Positions 1-9,700 of a stretch of DNA of 64,000 nt are shown piece after piece. Both the position numbers and the translations under genes were made by a program. Within the stretch, counting starts at the first letter, position 1, and each line of letters opens with the position of its first letter. The notes below the pieces were generated by a model, which searched no databases, was not told the DNA's origin, and saw only the letters and a program-made list of their open reading frames with translations. Origin of the DNA: Pachysolen tannophilus NRRL Y-2460 (taxonomy: Eukaryota; Ascomycota; Pichiomycetes; Alaninales; Pachysolenaceae); NCBI GenBank assembly GCA_001661245.1, contig KV454012.1:1549964-1613963 (forward strand), written 5' to 3'.

Positions 1-43
1 CATATTTTTTTATTTATCAAGTTATTATCATTATTTTTAAATT

Positions 44-264
44 ATTATTTTATTTATTTTATTTATTTTATTTATTTTATTTATTTTATTTATTTTATTT
101 ATTTTATTTATTTTATTTATTTTATTTATTTTATTTATTTTATTTATTTTATTTATTTTATTTATTTTATTTATTTTATTTATTTTATTTATTTTATTTA
201 TTTTATTTATTTTATTTATTTTATTTATTTTATTTATTTTATTTATTTTATTTATTTTATTTAT
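44..264. repeat. 9-bp A/T minisatellite (ATTTATTTT)n
   Basis: About 24 near-perfect head-to-tail copies of a 9-base unit, ATTTATTTT on the + strand, run almost without interruption. They lie downstream of the 3' end of the kinase gene that ends at 530. The rest of bases 1-529 is plain A/T-rich sequence with no credible reading frame. The array has no G or C, so it could be an easily melted element, but I see no exact yeast ARS consensus in it. Confidence 0.95.
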
Positions 265-529
265 CTATCTTTTTTTTATTTTTTTATGATAGTTATCATC
301 ATCAATTATATATTTTTATATTTGAAATTTTTTTATTTTACATCTCTCTTTTTTATTATTAACAATCAGTGAATAAATAATATAAAAATTTTTTTAAAAC
401 AAATATTTAATATATATTTAAATCTAATACAATTTGATTAATGGAAAGAATGTGAAAAAAGCAATTTGAAATAAAAAAAAAATGAAAAAAAAGCTAAAAA
501 TTAAAACTATTCCCTTTCTATCTTCATTC

Positions 530-3400
530 TTAAACATCTAAATGATGATGCCTACACCTTGGATCAAAAGTCGAACAACATTTTTTAACATCTTCAAATT
601 CAATAACAGGATGTTTCGATACTAATCCCGTTCTCATACCTTGGATTTTTTCTTCAAAACCTCTATTTTGTAAATCCAGCACATCATTTATAATGTTAAA
701 ATTGTTTCTCTCGTTATCTTGATGCTTTTCTCTCATTAAATGTTGAGATATACTAGCATCTGAGTAATCTCTTTGGTTTTCATGTCCTTTTTGTTCTTCA
801 TCTTGTTCTTGTTCTTGTTCTGTAATATTTTCATTCTTATCATTTTCTTCTTCCTCTTTATCTTTACAACTAGTATTCAAATGTAATTTTGATAAAACTT
901 TTTTAGCCAACCCATCTACTTCATTTCCTTCTTGTTCATTATTAACCTCATTAAGATCCATATTAGAATTTTTAATCGTCTCTGATTCGAGTGATTCCTT
1001 TTCATCTTCAGGTAATAATGGTAAATCTTCAACCTCGTTGTTTTCCCTATCCTTTAATATACCACTACTTGACATGTGTGCATTCTTGTGTTCATAAGAC
1101 TTCTTACGGTCCATAGATGCTGAACTCTCAGGAATTGGTGTTGGTGGAACTGAATTCCCACTTCCACTTTGAGTTCCAGTACCAGTTCCGCTCCCATTCA
1201 GATTACTAGTGGACACACTAATACCCCCATGACCATTATTAATATGATTATGGCTATTTCCACCGTTCTGGCTGTGTACTGATCCACTCGAGCCTGCAAC
1301 TACAACTCCACTCCCAAGCTCATTCGGATGTACATTTCCATGCCCATGTGCATTAACTTCTTCTGCAACTGCCAACATCGATTTGACTTGTTGCGGATTC
1401 CCATTGAAACTTGGAGCTCCAGTCGAATTACTACCTGAAGAAGAAGCTGATGAGACCGAAGAAGTTCGTTTATCCAAATGAAGATATTGATGCTGTTGAG
1501 GAAATGAGACTCCACTGAAATCCAACATAGATCTACTATTATTCTTCGACATTGGCGACGAAGACAAACTATTATTTCGGGTATTGTTTCCTGTAGAATA
1601 ATCAGTTGAATTCAAATCTTCTTCATCTTCTTCTTCGTCTAAATGATGGAGTTCATCTGTGCATGTAGAAATTTTCTCGAAAAAGGGGTTTTTAAATAAA
1701 TCAGCTAATGAATACCTTCTTTCTTGATTTGTATCGATTAATCTCCAACACATATAAGCAGCATCTTTATTTTGAAATTCTCTAGCATATTGAAATTCTG
1801 GTCCAGGCCCATCCTTTGGATTTTTAAAATTTGGATTACCATGTAAATAAGTAGCAAGAGAAGTTTGATATTTTCTATAATTTTCATCATTTGGTGAACT
1901 TTCAGCAAAAGGTGTATGTTGATAAACCAAAGTTAATAATAACATACCTAACCCCCATGAATCCATTTTAAAAGGATTTACCTGTTCTAATTGAGTATTA
2001 TTACTCTTAGCTATACTAGTACTTTGTAAACTAGTAGCGTTACTTTCATTATCCTTACCAGAGGAAGTTGGTAACAGCATCATTTCAGGTGGGGCATAAG
2101 GTGGACTTCCAACTCTTGATTTACAATAATTAATACCCGATTCTAAATTTCCCGGTTCTAAATGTCCAAAACATGATATACCAAAATCGGTTAATTTTAC
2201 CACACCATTCAGTGTTAATAAAACATTTTCAGGTTTTAAATCACGATGACAAATATCATGTTCATGCATAAACTTTAAACCAAATGCAACTTGTTTGAAA
2301 ATACATAATTTTTCTTTCAATGGTATATATTTAAAATTTTTCTTTACAATTAAATCAAATAAATCACCACCAGTACATAATTCAAGTGTTAAACCCCAAC
2401 CTCTATTCATACTTCCTATAGTTGGTGTTTTCAATAATGTATATGTTGTAACTACATGATAACCATGCAGTAAATTTTTAGCAATGATATATTCATGAAT
2501 TGCTCTTTTATAAAATTGTTCTGGAGTTTCTTTTTTAAATAAAATAAATTTTTTAAAAGCAATTTTTTTATTTTTATTTTTTTTTGAAAGAACAATTCTA
2601 ACATCTGATGAAGCACCATCACCTAATCTATTTTCTTTTGATTTTTCTGGGAAATCATAAAGATCTAATAAATCAACATTACTTTGTTTTAAATCATCTG
2701 GAAGATAATCATTTGGATTATCAATGGGTAATGGTAAGATATTTTTTGTTTGACTATCTTCATCTTCTAAATAAAAACTAGGATTCTTTGGACCTCCAGC
2801 AGCATTACCAGCATTTATAAGACCATATGGATTATAAACGATTTTTTCTTTTGGTTTTGTAAAAGTAGTAGATGAATTGTTACCAGATCCAGATCCATGA
2901 TTTTCATTATTATGATTAATATTTTTATGACTTGAAATTGAACCTGAAGCTGATCTTCTCAATTTACTATTATTTCTAGAATTAATTATAGATGATTGAG
3001 AAGATGCTAAATCTGTGGTACTTCTAATGTGGAAAAATGATCTTGCCTTTTTCCTAAATTTATGATCTATTTCACCGCTATTTCCATTTCCATTTCCGCT
3101 TCCACTGCCGGCACCGACACCTCCACCAGCACCATCGTTATTTTCGTGGTGATGAAGCACCTTATGGAACGGGTTTCTCATTGCAGCTGCTGAAGAAGCT
3201 GTAGACGCGGATGACGAACCTCTTGAACGAAACACTTCTTTAGTATGATTACTATTGATCCGTGGAGACGTCAGTGACAGTGGAGAACTATTTGAACTTT
3301 CTGTAATAAATGGATTCCTACTATGACTCACAATTGGATTTTCTTTAGTCAGTGGAGACAATTGTTTAGTACCGCTATTATTCTTTGTAGTTGCTGTCAT
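530..3400 (-). CDS. Fungal Ser/Thr protein kinase with long low-complexity arms
   Basis: A 956-residue protein starting at the ATG at 3400; the open frame runs a few codons further up but only from a TTG. The kinase domain covers about residues 265-570. It has a degenerate glycine loop (GDGASSDV, so GxGxxS), a VAIK-type Lys in AFKKF, the catalytic loop CHRDLKPEN near residue 385, DFG near 403, and a GSPPYAPPE activation segment. The N-terminal arm is Ser/Asn/Gly-rich and the C-terminal arm is Gly/Asn/Ser-rich then acidic. It looks like the fungus-specific Npr1/Hal5/Hrk1/Rtk1 group of kinases, which tune plasma-membrane transporters; the phrase GWGxxLELCxGGDLFD and the loop suggest an Rtk1-like member, but I cannot assign the ortholog. 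Kinase identity is sure; substrate is unknown. Confidence 0.9.
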   Translation of the reverse strand: MTATTKNNSGTKQLSPLTKENPIVSHSRNPFITESSNSSPLSLTSPRINSNHTKEVFRSRGSSSASTASSAAAMRNPFHKVLHHHENNDGAGGGVGAGSGSGNGNGNSGEIDHKFRKKARSFFHIRSTTDLASSQSSIINSRNNSKLRRSASGSISSHKNINHNNENHGSGSGNNSSTTFTKPKEKIVYNPYGLINAGNAAGGPKNPSFYLEDEDSQTKNILPLPIDNPNDYLPDDLKQSNVDLLDLYDFPEKSKENRLGDGASSDVRIVLSKKNKNKKIAFKKFILFKKETPEQFYKRAIHEYIIAKNLLHGYHVVTTYTLLKTPTIGSMNRGWGLTLELCTGGDLFDLIVKKNFKYIPLKEKLCIFKQVAFGLKFMHEHDICHRDLKPENVLLTLNGVVKLTDFGISCFGHLEPGNLESGINYCKSRVGSPPYAPPEMMLLPTSSGKDNESNATSLQSTSIAKSNNTQLEQVNPFKMDSWGLGMLLLTLVYQHTPFAESSPNDENYRKYQTSLATYLHGNPNFKNPKDGPGPEFQYAREFQNKDAAYMCWRLIDTNQERRYSLADLFKNPFFEKISTCTDELHHLDEEEDEEDLNSTDYSTGNNTRNNSLSSSPMSKNNSRSMLDFSGVSFPQQHQYLHLDKRTSSVSSASSSGSNSTGAPSFNGNPQQVKSMLAVAEEVNAHGHGNVHPNELGSGVVVAGSSGSVHSQNGGNSHNHINNGHGGISVSTSNLNGSGTGTGTQSGSGNSVPPTPIPESSASMDRKKSYEHKNAHMSSSGILKDRENNEVEDLPLLPEDEKESLESETIKNSNMDLNEVNNEQEGNEVDGLAKKVLSKLHLNTSCKDKEEEENDKNENITEQEQEQDEEQKGHENQRDYSDASISQHLMREKHQDNERNNFNIINDVLDLQNRGFEEKIQGMRTGLVSKHPVIEFEDVKKCCSTFDPRCRHHHLDV

Positions 3401-4333
3401 GATCACCTCTTCTACTTCCTCCAATCTCTCGCTAAATTTTTTTATTTTTTTATTTTTTTAATTTCTTTTTTCCAGAAAAGAGAAAGAAAAAACAAAAAAA
3501 ATAATAAAAATATCTTTCACTTTTAATAATTAAATTGAATACATTTAATTTATAAATGTATACTATTTGATGATTCTCAAACGGTAATTTAAAAATAAAA
3601 AATTATTTTTATCATAAAGAATATTATTTAATTATTTCCTTACTTTAAATAAATAAATAGAAAACAAAAGAAAAAGAAAAAGTAAAAAAAATGGTGATTG
3701 ATATTAAAGAGAAAGAACTGACAATAACCTCAACAGTTAATTTTTAAAATAATATATAATAATATATATATATAAATATATATATATTATTATTATTAAT
3801 ATTAATATTTAATAATAAAAAGAATATAAAATAAAATGTGCTGATGATTATATTACTTATTCTGATTAGAAATTTTAGTTAAAAAAAAAATTAATTTTGA
3901 TACCACCTGAGTCTTTTAATTTTTGTAATTTTTTATTAATTTTTTTTTATTTTATTTTCTTAAATTTGCTTTGCTTTTTCCATTAATTAAATTCTCTTCT
4001 TTCTAATTCTAATTTCTTTCTGTCAATTTGTTATTTTATCTGTTTATTTTTCTCTGTCTGTTGTACTATCTTAAATGACTATCTATTTAAGAGACAATTA
4101 AATTTAATTTATCTGCCATTTTGTTCGCTCCGCCAAATTTCCCCTTAATCTTCTCCTGGAACTAGCGATGACTCCAAGGGGAAAAAAAAGAAAAAAAAAA
4201 TTAGGGAAAAATAAAACGCAGCCTGCTGCCGCTTCGATATTTTTATTTTTTTTTTATAGCTTCTTTATGCCCACGAGGTCATAAAAATCAGGAAAGAGTT
4301 AATGTTAATAGAAAAAGAAAGAAAAAAAAAAGA

Positions 4334-4358
4334 CGTAGCGTAACGTAACGTAACGTAA
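4334..4358. repeat. Pentanucleotide repeat (CGTAA)4 with a degenerate first unit
   Basis: Four perfect CGTAA units at 4339-4358 are preceded by CGTAG. The G/C content is high compared with the surrounding A/T tracts. It lies about 330 bases past the RPL32 stop codon and about 940 bases upstream of the kinase start. Confidence 0.9.
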
Positions 4359-4500
4359 CCTAAATTTGAGTAATTAAAAATTAGAAATTGGGACAAGTTT
4401 TTGGATAAGTTTGGATTGGAATGATGAGGGAAGGGCACGGAGTTGTTTCCCGAAAGAGTAAGAAAGAATTTATTGATGATTTGTAAAACACAAAGGGGCT

Positions 4501-4528
4501 GTCTCTTGTCTCTTGTCTCTTGTCTTTT
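4501..4528. repeat. 7-bp tandem repeat (GTCTCTT)3 plus one degenerate unit
   Basis: Three perfect GTCTCTT units are followed by GTCTTTT. It is in the 3' flank of RPL32, on the side of the downstream kinase gene. Confidence 0.9.
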
Positions 4529-4690
4529 TTTGAAAAAAAATATAACAAGGGCTGTTGCAATGGTGTGAGGTGTGTATTTTGGTGTAGGGTGTGAGGGTTC
4601 TGATTATTTAATGTTACGGAAAATATAGTTAAGAGAAAAAAAAAGAACAAATTTTTATTTATTATAAGAAACAAGTGTATATAAAGTAGA

Positions 4691-5086
4691 TTAAGCTTCT
4701 AAAGCTAATCTTGCCTTTGGATTTGTAATTCTTACACCTAAAGCCTTAGCACGGGCTAAAATTTCAACTCTTTTTCTTGATGAAACATTATGAGCAATTT
4801 CACCAGCATAAGTCTTGGTATGCATCATTAAAACTTCTAAATCTTTAATGTTTGAAACCAAGTAAGACTTGTGTCCCGATGGAGCTAAATGTCTAGTTCT
4901 CTTGTTTGAACCATAACCAATTTTTGGTTGTGAAATAGTTCCTCTAAAACGTCTTCTAACACAAGAATCAATACCTTTTTGTTTTCTCCAATTTTCAGAA
5001 ACACGGTGGTATCTGTCAGAATGATGACGCTTGAACTTCTTGGAATGCTTCTTAACAATCTTTGGGTGTGGTAAAGCTGGAGCCAT
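4691..5086 (-). CDS. RPL32: 60S ribosomal protein L32 (eL32)
   Basis: The 131-residue protein is recognisable over its whole length as eL32. It starts [18 protein letters not shown], contains [22 protein letters not shown] and [19 protein letters not shown], and ends [21 protein letters not shown], as in other yeasts. It is a structural protein of the large ribosomal subunit. The ATG at 5086 is directly preceded by TAG, which fits a 3' splice site, and a TACTAAC branch point lies 42 bases upstream, so the mRNA leader probably contains an intron (listed separately). The coding region itself is uninterrupted. The gene is divergent from MED19. Confidence 0.98.
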   Translation of the reverse strand: MAPALPHPKIVKKHSKKFKRHHSDRYHRVSENWRKQKGIDSCVRRRFRGTISQPKIGYGSNKRTRHLAPSGHKSYLVSNIKDLEVLMMHTKTYAGEIAHNVSSRKRVEILARAKALGVRITNPKARLALEA

Positions 5087-5474
5087 CTATAATAAATAAT
5101 AAATAATTTTCAAAAGAAAAATTTTTCTGTTAGTACGCAAAAACTTTATAATTTATAAAATATATCTCATCTAATATTACCAATATCTGGATTCTAGTCA
5201 AGTCATTTGGTACTCAAACCCACACAAACACACACAAGAGTGTTACACAATGTAATAACAATATTTCTTTTTTCTTTTTTTTATATATATAAATTTTTCA
5301 ATTTCATTATTCTTCAAGTCATAAATAAATAAAACTCTCTCTTCTATAAAATCTCCATTTTTTTCATTTTAGATTTTTTAATATTAAACCTTTCCTGAAT
5401 AACTTGACTATCTTCTTCATTCGCATACTTTGAGATACACTTATCATCATCATAATAATAATACTACTACATAC
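5087..5474 (-). other. RPL32: Predicted leader (5' UTR) intron of RPL32, 388 nt
   Basis: On the minus strand a donor GTATGT begins at 5474, a perfect branch point TACTAAC lies at 5135-5129, and the acceptor TAG ends at 5087, one base before the ATG. All three signals match the yeast consensus and are in the correct order. The leader exon would lie just upstream of 5475. Introns in or next to the leader are common in yeast ribosomal protein genes. There is no RNA evidence here; the intron is inferred from the signals alone. Confidence 0.85.
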
Positions 5475-6124
5475 CTTCAACGATTGATATTGATATATAT
5501 GATTAAAAATTATATATAATAGTTTTATTCAATATATTTTAATGATGAAAAAAAAAAAAAGTGGTTGGGATCCTCACTGCTAACAGAGAGAGAAAGAAAA
5601 AAAAAAAAAAAAAAAAAAATTTGCATGTAAAACTTTTGCACGACTTTTTTGTTGCTTTTTTTTTTAAAAGAAAAAAATCTGTCAAATTTAATGCGAAAAA
5701 TAATGCATTGTAGCAGTTAATGTGGAAAAAGAATTTTAAAAGAAAAGAGAAAAACCTTTTCACGTGTCAATTAGTATTAATAAATATAGAAGTCACAGCA
5801 AAACCAAAAAAAAAATTGGGGCCTTGAGCACTATTTGTTAGGTCTACAAACCCTTAAAGTTTCAAAACAATATGCAAGGATGTACCTTTTGTTTTAATTA
5901 AAATTATTTGATAATTTTTTTATTTTAAGAAGTACTGTCATTATCTACACTACTATTTAAATTTAGATTAATATATTGGAAAGTGTCATGTCGTTTTCTC
6001 GTTTTTTTATAATTTCTTAGTGGAGATATATGGGGTCATATGACCCAAAACAGTTTTAAAAGATGAAAAGAAGTTAAAATATAATAATAGTTTTAATTTT
6101 AATTATAATATTTTAAAAAAAAAA
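5475..6124. promoter_or_regulatory. Divergent promoter, RPL32 / MED19
   Basis: A 650-base region between two divergent genes. It includes long A tracts (5548-5618) and a CACGTG box at 5761-5766 in the context TTTTCACGTGTC. In Candida albicans, Cbf1 binds CACGTG-type sites in many ribosomal protein promoters, so this is a candidate Cbf1 site for RPL32. The box lies about 290 bases upstream of the inferred leader exon. No coding sequence is credible; the 74-codon frame at 5539-5763 is a homopolymer artefact. Confidence 0.6.
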
Positions 6125-6652
6125 ATGACAATGGCAATTATGAATGAGGACAATATAGCCAATACCCAAGATGATGCTTTGCAGAATAATAGGAACAATA
6201 ATTATTATTTCATAGATAAAACAAAGATATATGAACCTTTATTACCTTCACCATCTTCAAACCTTATAGCACTTTATGGACTAAATGATATATCTAAATC
6301 AGTTCTGCGAACTAATCCAGATGGATCTAAAGGAGTTAAATTAAGAAAATCTTATAAGAATCATATAGCAGATCTTCCAGGAAGACATAATATACAGAAA
6401 GAACATAATTTATCAATGATACTGTTTCTGCCTAGAGCAGAAGATAATTCATCAGTGGTTGATATTAAACCTTTAGATGATTCATATTTGAAAAGTTGTT
6501 TGAATTTTGAGAAAACTCCGTTAGCTGGAATACCGGGGTTTGATGTTTCACAACTAGGTATGGATGATAGTGGTAATGATGAACGTAGAAAGAAAAGAAA
6601 GGATGCAAATAATACTGACAGTGGAGATGTTAAAAGAAGACATATTGCTTGA
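6125..6652 (+). CDS. ROX3: Mediator complex subunit 19 (Rox3)
   Basis: A 175-residue nuclear protein of the Mediator head, which bridges activators and RNA polymerase II. The diagnostic fungal Med19 core is present: LYGLNDISKSV, then RTNPDGSKGVKLRKSYKNHI and ADLPGRH near residues 55-95, followed by a conserved segment and a basic tail (ERRKKRKDA, VKRRH) that suits nuclear import. The codon before RTNPDG is CTG, at a site where Med19 proteins usually have a small residue, which fits Ser better than Leu. Length is close to that of other yeast Rox3 proteins. The start is the first ATG after an A-rich leader; ATGs at codons 3 and 6 are alternatives. It converges on FMP27 with 130 bases between stops. 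Confidence 0.92.
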   Translation: MTMAIMNEDNIANTQDDALQNNRNNNYYFIDKTKIYEPLLPSPSSNLIALYGLNDISKSVLRTNPDGSKGVKLRKSYKNHIADLPGRHNIQKEHNLSMILFLPRAEDNSSVVDIKPLDDSYLKSCLNFEKTPLAGIPGFDVSQLGMDDSGNDERRKKRKDANNTDSGDVKRRHIA

Positions 6653-6782
6653 AATTAATTTATAATATAAATATTGTCAATTTAAAAGAAAAAACAAAAA
6701 CTGTATACTAATAATGTTACAAATTATTTAAAAAAAAATTCTATAATACCAATAAGATAAAAAAAATATTACAATTGGGGTT

Positions 6783-9700
6783 TTAAGATATTTCTTCATG
6801 TTCATTTCCATTTTTTTTTTGTAATTTTAATGAAGAATAACTTGTTATTTGCCTTAAAGGTTGTTTGATTCTTTTCTTTTTATGTACAGTTAATTTATTG
6901 GCAACAATTGACCCACTATGGTGCAATACAGCTTTAATTACTATTTTTTTCAATTCATTCACCAAATCCATTGTAGTCCAAATCTTATTATTGAAAGTCA
7001 TATCAGGTAAAGTCATTACAAGATTATTCACGTTGATCAATCTAAAACCACCTTCACCTTTAAAGTTAATACACAAGGCAAGACTTCTAATGGTTAATGA
7101 AACAATTGATTTATAGTCTGATGCACGTTTAACCATTTCGTTCACAAATTCACCATCTTTAGCCAGCTTAGAGCTTTTTAATGATGAACCACTACTATAG
7201 TAATCGTCATTTTTATTATCATTTTTATTACCACTAGATCTTTTAAAATTAAAAGATTTTCTAGAAGTAGGACCAGTACTAGTAGCAACGCCTTGAGAGT
7301 TCTTTTCAGAACTCCTTGAATTTATAATATCTAGTCCATTTTCTGCCATTTCTTCCGAATCTAGATCTTCTGATATAGAGGAATCTCTATCTATATCGTC
7401 TTCAAAAATTTCATCGTTTAAATCACTTTCAGATTCATCTTGACCAGAAGATTTTGAAATGGATTTATTCTTATCAGATGGGAAAATATATTCAAAAAAC
7501 TTCTGACCGGTGAATTGCTCCAAAGATAATTTGATAGGTTTAACTTCAATCACAAAATTTTTAATAATTTTAATACCACCAACCAGTTTATCCATAGCCC
7601 ATTCAACTTGGAGCATATTGTTCTCTCTTTTTGAAATAGGAGCCTTTACTTGTTTAGGATTAAATGAAGTTAATAATTCTGGATATAAGATGTTTGAGTC
7701 CAAGTTAAAAGCTTGAATCATACCAACTTCGACCACATTATAATTTGAACCGTCATTTTCAGATATTCTTCTAAAGACACCCTCTGCAACTGCAAGATCT
7801 ATAAATGGTGCTCTTTTCTCATCTAACATATGTAAAATAATTTCATCCGATCTGATCGTCCACTCAATTTGTTCATCCTTTTTAGAAGCTCCTGTAGTAC
7901 CTGTCGTTATGACTCTCATTAAAAGAAATAATTCTGATAAGATATGTGTCTTTTGGAAGTTTACCACATTGAGCTGATTTGCCTCGCTTTCATTTAAAAT
8001 TGTTCTTTTAAAAGTGAAGTTATCACTAAGTTGTATCAAAAATAAATAAGCATCTTGTAATGATTTAATCCTATCTTGCGTTCCGTTCAAATTAGAAAAA
8101 TCAGTAGTTAATATCAATTTCCCTAATTTTTCATTCATTTCCTTATTCGAAGGCTCTGTGTACATCAACAAATTCACAATGATATTGTAAAGTGCATGGT
8201 ATTGCTTAGAGTCACAAAAGGCAGCAACTTTGGGTACCTCAACAATTATTCGATTTCTGTTATAATCACTCAAAACATTTTTCTTAATCATTTGGTTCAT
8301 TTTATCATATCTTAAAACAAAAGAAGTTTTTTCCAAAACCATATATTCCATTAACGATGATCCATCGTGACATAATTCTACACCAAGCCATGGCGGCCAT
8401 ATATTTTTTGAGCCATAGCTCCTACCACTGAAAAATGATGAGGAGTTTTTGATAACATCTTCTTTATAAGCAACAAAGATGTTAGTATCACGGAATACAG
8501 AACCGTGTCTTCTCTCAAGTTCAAATTGGTCATCTATAACGATTTCATTTCCATTCTTATCACGTTGAGTTTTTTGGCCGATTGAAACAATTTTTAGTTC
8601 AATATCTGGTGAAACAACTAAAACACATGAATCGCTTTTCAAATCATCATTAATTAATTGAATTTGAGGAGATATTAATTTAACCAAGTAGTTATCAGAA
8701 GCTTCAAATTTTTTATCTGTCGATTTGCTATTAATAGATCTCAAATCTTCATCAAATTTTTCTAGTCTCTCTGAGCAAGAGATATCATCATAGGAATAAT
8801 TGATGTCAGAAAAATCAGTCTCTGAAGCTCCTTCTTCTTCGGCAATTTGTTCTGATTTAGCAGAAGATATCTTTTGCAACTTCAGAGATTCAGAATCTAA
8901 TCCATAATTCAGTTTTTGTTCACGAATGATCTTCTCGACTGTATCAAATGCTTGGTATTTCAAATAATATGTATAAGCTTTTCTAATATCAACAAAATGA
9001 GCATATTTATAAACAAAATTTCTGTTTAGACGGTTCCATTTCAATTGCATATTATGAACTAGGAATTTATTTTGAAAAGATTCATAAGATAATCCAAGGT
9101 TATTTTCATCAAATTTTCCTGTTGCGACTTCCGAAATAAGAGCTCCCACATTTTGTAAACCTTTATCGAGTTTCTGCAAAATTGCCTGTTTACTAGCATT
9201 ATTTGATGTAGCTACCGAATCTCTGCGAGCTTGTAACTCTTTTAGTCTATCCTTCAATAATCTTAGTTGAGTTGCAGTTGACTTACTTTCTCCCATCAAG
9301 CAATCATGTATCAATGCACCTTCACTTTCGCCCGGTTCCTCATTATTATCATCTGTTTTTCTGTAATATGTAAATTTTGGAGTAAATAAAAGAGGAACAA
9401 CTCTTGTTACCGATTTGACATCGGCGACAGATGGCAAATCAACCTCCTCAAAATCATTGATATCGAACCACGTCTCATCGTCATCTCCAAGGTTATTAAA
9501 AACGTGAAGCTTAGTCTTCTGTTCTTCTTTTATGTCAGAATGATAAGTTGGATCTAAACCAGCAATTTCTAAAAACTCCTCTTTATGTACATCATAAGAA
9601 TCATCAGCCACCTTGAATAAACTACGCAAGGCTCTCAAGTCGGTATTATTGATATCAACCTCGCCTAAGTACATTTTCATTTTCCTGACTTTCTGAGTTT

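Larger units (their letters stand above)
3401..4690. other. Intergenic: kinase promoter and RPL32 3' flank
   Basis: About 1.3 kb with the upstream region of the kinase gene (left) and the 3' region of RPL32 (right), both read leftward. It holds A/T tracts, an alternating AT stretch near 3750-3790, an AAGGGGA (STRE-like) at about 4176-4182, and two short tandem repeats listed separately. An open frame at 4381-4674 on the minus strand begins at TTG and looks spurious. Confidence 0.7.

Noticed and set aside
4381-4674. 97-codon minus-strand frame downstream of RPL32
   Set aside because: It starts at TTG, has low-complexity Phe and Leu runs, and overlaps short tandem repeats.
5791-5797. AGTCACA in the RPL32 promoter, like the fission-yeast HomolD box
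   Set aside because: HomolD control belongs to other lineages; a 7-base match in 650 bases is weak evidence.
5847-5857. AACCCTTA near the RPL32 promoter, close to a Tbf1 site
   Set aside because: It lacks the core CCCTAA, so it is only a near match.
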